From Paracoccaceae bacterium (GTDB lineage: Bacteria > Pseudomonadota > Alphaproteobacteria > Rhodobacterales > Rhodobacteraceae): 64,000 nucleotides of DNA. Shown here piece by piece: positions 59,623 to 64,000 of this stretch. Made by a program: the position numbers and the translations under genes. Positions within the stretch are counted from its first letter, which is position 1, and each line of letters starts with the position of its first letter. The notes under the pieces were generated by a model. That model was not told the origin of the DNA. It was given only the letters and a program-made list of their open reading frames with translations, and made no database searches. Where the stretch lies: assembly GCA_030750975.1 (NCBI GenBank), contig JASMHC010000015.1, positions 62,001 to 126,000 on the forward strand, in the 5' to 3' direction.

Positions 59623-61035
59623 ATGAACAGATATCCACGCAACATGATCGGCTATGGGCCGAACCCGCCTGATGCCCGGTGGCCCGGCGGCGCGAAAATC
59701 GCTGTGCAACTGGTGCTGAACTACGAAGAGGGCGGCGAGAATAACGTGCTTCACGGCGATGCGGCGTCCGAGGCGTTTTTGTCCGACATCCCCGGTGCCG
59801 CGCCCTGGCCCGGTCAGCGGCACTGGAATATGGAATCGCTTTACGAATACGGCGCACGGGCCGGATTCTGGCGGCTGCACCGGCTGTTCACCGGCATGGA
59901 TATCCCTGTCACGATCTATGGGGTGGCCTCGGCGCTTGCCCGGTCGCCCGCGCAGGTCGAGGCGATGAAAACGGCGGGCTGGGAAATCGCCAGCCACGGG
60001 CTGAAATGGGTTGAACATAAGGACATGCCCGAAGCCGAGGAAGCGGCGGCCATTGCCGAAGCGATCCGGTTGCATACCGAGGTTGTGGGCGAACCGCCTC
60101 GTGGCTGGTACACGGGCCGGTGCAGCGAAAACACGGTCAGGTTAGTCTCTGATACGGCCCAATTCGACTATATCAGTGATACTTATGATGACGACCTGCC
60201 CTATTGGCTTGAGATTGGCGCGCGTGATCAGCTGGTCATCCCCTACACGCTGGAAGCCAATGACATGCGCTATGCTACGGCGCCGGGCTATATCGAAGGT
60301 GCGCAGTTCTTTCAGTATCTGAAAGACACGTTTGACGTGCTTTATGCCGAAGGGGCCGAGGGCGCGCCCAAGATGATGTCGGTGGGATTGCATTGCCGGC
60401 TGATCGGGCGGCCCGGCAAGTTGGCGGGGCTTCAGCGGTTCCTTGAATATGCCCAAACCCATCCGGGGGTGTGGTTCGCGCGGCGGATCGACATTGCACG
60501 GCATTGGGCGGCGCATCACCCGCATTTGCGAAAACCGCGCCCCAGCCAGATGGATCGCGAAACTTTTGTCGGCACGTTCGGCGGGGTGTTCGAGCATTCT
60601 CCATGGATCGCGGAACGCGCCTTTGATCTTGAGTTGGGACCGGCCCATGATACGGCGGCGGGCGTCCATAGCGCCTTGGCGCGGATGTTCCGGTCAGCAA
60701 GCGCTGACGAACGTCTGGCCGTGCTGAACGCCCACCCCGATCTGGCGGGCAAACTGGCGGCGGCCAGACGGTTGACGGCGGAAAGCACCAGCGAGCAGGC
60801 CAGCGCGGGCCTGGCTGCCTTGACGGATGAGGAACGGACGGCATTCACCAAGCTGAACGCGGCCTATACGGCCAAACACGGGTTTCCCTTTATCATCGCG
60901 GTGCGCGATTACGACAAGGCGGGCATTCTGGCAGCATTTGAACGGCGGATCGACAATGCCACCGCAATCGAGTTCGACGAGGCCTGCCGTCAGGTCGAAC
61001 GCATCGCGCGGCTGCGGCTGGAGGAGATGCTATGA
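59623..61035 (+). CDS. puuE: Fused allantoinase PuuE / OHCU decarboxylase UraD
   Basis: 470 residues, two enzymes in one chain. Residues 1-310: NodB-type (polysaccharide deacetylase-like) allantoinase, with RYPRNMIGYGPNPPDARWPG, VQLVLNYEEGGENNVLHG and HGLKWVEHKDMPEAEE, converting allantoin to allantoate without a dinuclear metal. Residues about 325-470: OHCU decarboxylase (NAHPDLAGKL, ERTAFTKLNAAYTAKHGFPF, IAVRDYDK), which makes S-allantoin. The fusion channels consecutive steps of urate breakdown. It is coupled to the next gene by a 4-base overlap. Confidence 0.92.
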   Translation: MNRYPRNMIGYGPNPPDARWPGGAKIAVQLVLNYEEGGENNVLHGDAASEAFLSDIPGAAPWPGQRHWNMESLYEYGARAGFWRLHRLFTGMDIPVTIYGVASALARSPAQVEAMKTAGWEIASHGLKWVEHKDMPEAEEAAAIAEAIRLHTEVVGEPPRGWYTGRCSENTVRLVSDTAQFDYISDTYDDDLPYWLEIGARDQLVIPYTLEANDMRYATAPGYIEGAQFFQYLKDTFDVLYAEGAEGAPKMMSVGLHCRLIGRPGKLAGLQRFLEYAQTHPGVWFARRIDIARHWAAHHPHLRKPRPSQMDRETFVGTFGGVFEHSPWIAERAFDLELGPAHDTAAGVHSALARMFRSASADERLAVLNAHPDLAGKLAAARRLTAESTSEQASAGLAALTDEERTAFTKLNAAYTAKHGFPFIIAVRDYDKAGILAAFERRIDNATAIEFDEACRQVERIARLRLEEML

Positions 61036-61853
61036 GCTATGCCTTCCCCCCCGGCGGCCTGCCCGGTCAGGATGTTTCCCCCGATGGGGCGGCGGTGTTT
61101 ACCGATGCTTACGCCCTTATCCCCGCGATCACCATGCGGGATATCGTGACCAGCTTCCTGCCCGGCTGGCAGGCAACGCGGGCTTGGATCATCGCGCGGC
61201 CCCTAAGCGGGTTTGCCGAGACATTCGCCCAATACGCGGTCGAGGTTGAACCGGGCGGCGGCAGCGAAACACCCGAACCCGATGCGCAGGCACAGGCGAT
61301 CCTGTTTATCGCCAGCGGCGCGATGCGCCTGACGATCAACGGCCAGCGCCATGATCTGGTTGCGGGGGGCTATGCCTATGTGCCCGCAGGCGCGGATTGG
61401 AGCGTGGTCAATCTGGGCACCGATGTGCTGCAATTTCATTGGGTGCGAAAGCTCTATCTGCCCGCACCCGGTCTTGGGGCACCCGAGGCGTTTGTGACCT
61501 CGGACAGCGATGTGGCCCCCACCCCGATGCCCGATTGCGACGGGGTTTGGGCGACGACACGCTTTGTGGCCCCGGACGATCTGCGCCATGATTGCCACGT
61601 CAATATCGTCACCTTCCAGCCGGGCGGGCTGATCCCCTTTGCCGAAACCCATGTGATGGAACACGGGCTGTATGTGCTTCAGGGCACGGCCCGCTATTTG
61701 CTGAACAAGGATTGGGTCGATGTGGGACCGGGCGATTTCATGTGGCTGCGGGCCTTTTGCCCTCAGGCCTGCGTGGCGACGGGCGACGAACCGTTTCGCT
61801 ATCTTCTGTACAAGGACGTGAATCGCCATCCAAAGCTGGGGATCGGTTTGTGA
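61032..61853 (+). CDS. (S)-ureidoglycine aminohydrolase, bicupin
   Basis: 273 residues, two tandem cupin domains. AllE/UGHY-type: YAYVPAGADWSVVNLG (first cupin) and FETHVMEHG-like segment (FAETHVMEHGLYVLQGTARY, second cupin, with the metal-binding His/Glu), then DFMWLRAFCPQACVATG. Converts S-ureidoglycine to S-ureidoglycolate plus ammonia. Together with PuuE and AllA it reconstructs the allantoin-to-glyoxylate path; an allantoate amidohydrolase is not in this window. Overlaps the next GTG start by 4 bases. Confidence 0.88.
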   Translation: MSYAFPPGGLPGQDVSPDGAAVFTDAYALIPAITMRDIVTSFLPGWQATRAWIIARPLSGFAETFAQYAVEVEPGGGSETPEPDAQAQAILFIASGAMRLTINGQRHDLVAGGYAYVPAGADWSVVNLGTDVLQFHWVRKLYLPAPGLGAPEAFVTSDSDVAPTPMPDCDGVWATTRFVAPDDLRHDCHVNIVTFQPGGLIPFAETHVMEHGLYVLQGTARYLLNKDWVDVGPGDFMWLRAFCPQACVATGDEPFRYLLYKDVNRHPKLGIGL

Positions 61854-62344
61854 GCGCGCCTGTCCCGATCACGGCGCGGCCACTGACGGCCAAGGCTTTT
61901 GCGCCTTATGGCGACGTGCTGGATTGCAGCGGTGATCCTGACAAAATCATCAATCAGGGCTTCTGCGGCCGCTATCACGACCGTGCCGCGCTTGATTTCG
62001 GGCCGATGGGCCGTGCCGGTATCAGCATTTTCAAGGCCGAACCGCGCAAGACACCCTATGTGCTTGAAATGATGGAGCGCCACCCCGAAGGGTCGCAGGC
62101 CTTTATCCCGATGAGCATGGACCCGTTTCTGATCATTGCCGCGAGGGGTCAAGGCGGCAATCCCGGGGTGCCCGAGGCATTTGTCTCGGCCCCCGGGCAA
62201 GGGATCAATTTTCATCGCAATGTTTGGCATGGGGTGCTGACCCCGCTGCATGAACCCGGCCTTTTCGCTGTGGTGGACCGGATCGGAGAGACACCAAACT
62301 TAGAAGAAGTTTGGCTGGAACCACAATATGTGGTAAATATTTAA
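61850..62344 (+). CDS. allA: Ureidoglycolate lyase
   Basis: 164 residues, GTG start at 61850 overlapping the upstream stop (GTGAGC). AllA fold marks: RPLTAKAFAPYGDVLD, INQGFCGRYHDRA, ISIFKAEPR, LEMMERHPEGSQAFIPM and INFHRNVWHGVLTPL. Splits ureidoglycolate into glyoxylate and urea. Placed right after the ureidoglycine aminohydrolase. The much longer upstream frame to 61592 is a shadow of the preceding gene. Confidence 0.9.
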   Translation: MSAPVPITARPLTAKAFAPYGDVLDCSGDPDKIINQGFCGRYHDRAALDFGPMGRAGISIFKAEPRKTPYVLEMMERHPEGSQAFIPMSMDPFLIIAARGQGGNPGVPEAFVSAPGQGINFHRNVWHGVLTPLHEPGLFAVVDRIGETPNLEEVWLEPQYVVNI

Positions 62345-62400
62345 TCAGCCTGCACAAAGAACAGGCATTTTGAATACTGACAACAGGGAAGGGATTTACC

Positions 62401-63717
62401 ATGTCAGACACAACCGCTAACTATAGCGATCCAAGTATCACGCCCCCAATGGGCGAAGCGATCCCGCTGGGGATCCAACATGTTCTGGCGATGTTCGCCT
62501 CGAACGTGACACCCTCGATCATCGTCGCCGGCGCGGCGGGGCTGGCCTTTGGCGGGGCCGAGCAGGTCTATCTGATCCAGATGGCCATGCTGTTCGCCGG
62601 TGTTGCAACCTTGTTTCAAACCGTCGGCTTCGGCCCTGTGGGCGCGCGCCTGCCGATCATGCAGGGCACCAGCTTTGCCTTTGTCGGCGTGCTGGCCGGT
62701 ATTGCCGCGACCCAGGGCCTTGGGGTTGCGCTGACCTCGTGTCTGATCGGGGGGCTGATCCACTTTTCATTGGGTTCGGTGATCAAGAACCTGCGCAGCC
62801 TGTTCCCGCCTCTGGTCACTGGTCTGGTGGTTCTGGCCATCGGTCTTTACCTGATCCCGGTCGCGATCAAATACGCCGCCGGTGGTGCGGCGGATTTTCA
62901 GATGGCGGCGGAAAGCTTTGGCTCGCTCAAGCATTGGAGCGTGGCGCTAACCGTGGTTGTGGTGGCGCTGATCTGTAAATTCACCGGCAAGGGGCTGATT
63001 TCCAACGCCGGAATTCTGATCGGTATGATCGTGGCCTATATTCTGGCTTATGCGCTGGGCATGGTGAATTTCGATGGCGTGACGAAAGCCAGCTGGATCA
63101 CCGGATTGCGGGTGCTTCCTTACGGGTTCGAGTTTAATCTGGGCGCGGTGATCGGCGTAACCATCGTGTCGATTGTTTCGGCGATCGAAACCGTCGGGGA
63201 TACCTCGGCCACCACAAAAGCCGGTGCAGGCCGCGACGCGACCGACGAAGAGATTGCCGGTGCAACCTATGCAGACGGTCTTGGCACCGCGGTTGCGGCT
63301 GTGTTTGGCGGGTTGCCCAACACCTCGTTCAGCCAGAATGTCGGGATTGTCGGCATGACCGGTGTCATGAGCCGCCATGTAGTGACCATCGGTGCGCTTG
63401 TGCTGATCATTGGCGGTCTGCTGCCGAAAATCGGGGCGGTCATCGCATCGATGCCGATGCCTGTTCTGGGCGGTGGTGTGATCGTGATGTTCGGTATGGT
63501 GGCCGCGGCTGGCATGAACATGCTGAGCGAAGTGACCATGAACCGCCGCAACATGCTGATCATCGCGATCTCACTGGCGGTGGGTCTGGGCTTTAACCTG
63601 GTTCCAAGCGCGGTTCAGTACCTGCCGGGTATCTGGAAAACGCTTGCCACATCGGCTGTTGCGCCGACGGCGGTGGTTGCCATCGTGCTGAACCTGGTGC
63701 TTCCGCAAGAGGAATAA
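62401..63717 (+). CDS. NCS2-family purine (xanthine/urate-type) permease
   Basis: 438 residues, nucleobase:cation symporter-2 with about 12-14 membrane helices. Substrate-site segments: IPLGIQHVLAMFASNVTPS in helix 1, ETVGDTSATTKA in helix 8 and the NCS2 signature FSQNVGIVGMTGVMSR in helix 10. The QH motif and E-x-x-G-D pattern fit xanthine/urate carriers rather than UraA-type uracil permease. In this operon it most likely imports urate, xanthine or allantoin. A terminator follows. Confidence 0.9.
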   Translation: MSDTTANYSDPSITPPMGEAIPLGIQHVLAMFASNVTPSIIVAGAAGLAFGGAEQVYLIQMAMLFAGVATLFQTVGFGPVGARLPIMQGTSFAFVGVLAGIAATQGLGVALTSCLIGGLIHFSLGSVIKNLRSLFPPLVTGLVVLAIGLYLIPVAIKYAAGGAADFQMAAESFGSLKHWSVALTVVVVALICKFTGKGLISNAGILIGMIVAYILAYALGMVNFDGVTKASWITGLRVLPYGFEFNLGAVIGVTIVSIVSAIETVGDTSATTKAGAGRDATDEEIAGATYADGLGTAVAAVFGGLPNTSFSQNVGIVGMTGVMSRHVVTIGALVLIIGGLLPKIGAVIASMPMPVLGGGVIVMFGMVAAAGMNMLSEVTMNRRNMLIIAISLAVGLGFNLVPSAVQYLPGIWKTLATSAVAPTAVVAIVLNLVLPQEE

Positions 63718-63740
63718 ATCAACCACTCAGGAATGAACTT

Positions 63741-63767
63741 GCCCCGCCGTTTGGCGGGGCTTTTTTT
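63741..63767. terminator. Bidirectional terminator after the permease
   Basis: GCCCCGCC/GGCGGGGC 8-bp stem with GTTT loop (63741-63760), followed by seven T on the plus strand. The convergent minus-strand gene ends right at the T-run, so the same hairpin can serve both. Confidence 0.9.
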
Positions 63768-63999
63768 AGGGCAGCAGCTTCAGCAACCGGACCTTGGTGC
63801 GCTTGAACCAGCCTTCGGTTTCGTCCCAGGTTTCCTCGACCTCTTCGATCACAGGATCGATCCGGGCGCGGCGGAAACGGCGCCAGCGGACGCGGATTGC
63901 CCAATAGGCGGCAAAGATCAGGATCAGGGCGATAATGTTGAAATAGGGGATGATGCGCTGGTTCGGATCATCGACCGCCCAAAGCTTGACCGCGTTGGG
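63766..63999 (-). CDS. Partial membrane protein, C-terminal 77 residues
   Basis: Open on the minus strand from the window edge to the TAA at 63768-63766. The visible part has one membrane helix (IIPYFNIIALILIFAAYWAI) followed by a strongly charged tail (RVRWRRFRRARIDP, then acidic EEVEETWDETEGW and basic KRTKVRLLKLLP). The missing N-terminus is outside the window. I do not recognise a family. Confidence 0.6.
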   Translation of the reverse strand, partial: PNAVKLWAVDDPNQRIIPYFNIIALILIFAAYWAIRVRWRRFRRARIDPVIEEVEETWDETEGWFKRTKVRLLKLLP

Positions 64000-64000
64000 A

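Overview
The window is chromosomal DNA from an alphaproteobacterium, most likely a marine Rhodobacteraceae (Roseobacter-type, Rhodobacterales). The reasons are the GC-rich codon use, the Rhodobacter-type porin, the pyrB-pyrC-plsY order, the RibA with a degenerate N-terminal half, a TauR/Tpa/Xsc taurine cluster and a PuuE-UraD fusion. Most of the window is core genome with short intergenic gaps and many 4-base gene overlaps. I see no rRNA, tRNA, integrase, transposase or CRISPR array.

Layout. 1-3846: pyrimidine operon (pyrB 3' end, an inserted DUF4268-type gene, a small PH-like membrane protein, a dihydroorotase-family gene lacking metal ligands, plsY). 3849-8447: AlkB-type hydroxylase, MutY, DciA-like protein, DsbA-like protein, class III CoA-transferase. 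8444-12792: lipid A/Kdo genes (lpxK, waaA), an inositol-monophosphatase-family enzyme and PmbA/TldE. 13068-19514: SDR, a two-gene ZorA/ZorB-like stator pair with a giant coiled coil, short crotonase, HNH protein, YhiN-type flavoprotein, GST. 19515-23585: holA-lptE-leuS. 23743-26962: glycosyltransferase and TPR-sulfotransferase. 27090-33443: porin, YggS, RibA, OmpR-type response regulator, candidate sRNA, NfeD/SPFH pair, XthA. 33602-43204: small ORF, thiolase, hybrid histidine kinase, YaaA, RecQ, YggT, thioesterase-like protein, UMF1-type MFS transporter, a short-ORF/RNA element, ArfB. 43201-44562: AT-rich membrane-anchored DUF4041/GIY-YIG gene.

44800-56616 is a taurine catabolism block. TauABC imports taurine, Tpa transaminates it to sulfoacetaldehyde, Xsc gives acetyl phosphate and sulfite, and Pta/AckA carry the acetyl group to acetyl-CoA or to acetate plus ATP. 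A citrate-synthase-family enzyme sits in the same operon. TauR (MocR type) is the expected regulator: paired CTGGACYTAA-like direct repeats with the same 23-bp spacing lie in front of both tpa and xsc. 56620-59546 is a zinc-uptake locus (znuB, znuC with a His-rich tail, zur, divergent znuA). 59623-63717 is purine/ureide catabolism (allantoinase-OHCU decarboxylase fusion, ureidoglycine aminohydrolase, ureidoglycolate lyase, NCS2 permease). The window closes with a partial membrane protein on the minus strand.

The best candidates for something undescribed are: the ZorAB-like pair with the coiled coil on the ZorB-like partner (13829-16661); the DUF4268 gene inserted at the pyrB 3' end between copies of a 14-bp direct repeat (401-1438); the membrane-anchored GIY-YIG protein (43201-44562); a short-ORF RNA with a downstream anti-Shine-Dalgarno (42541-42726); and a structured sRNA candidate (31221-31318). 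All functional calls rest on motifs read by eye. No database search or structure prediction was run.
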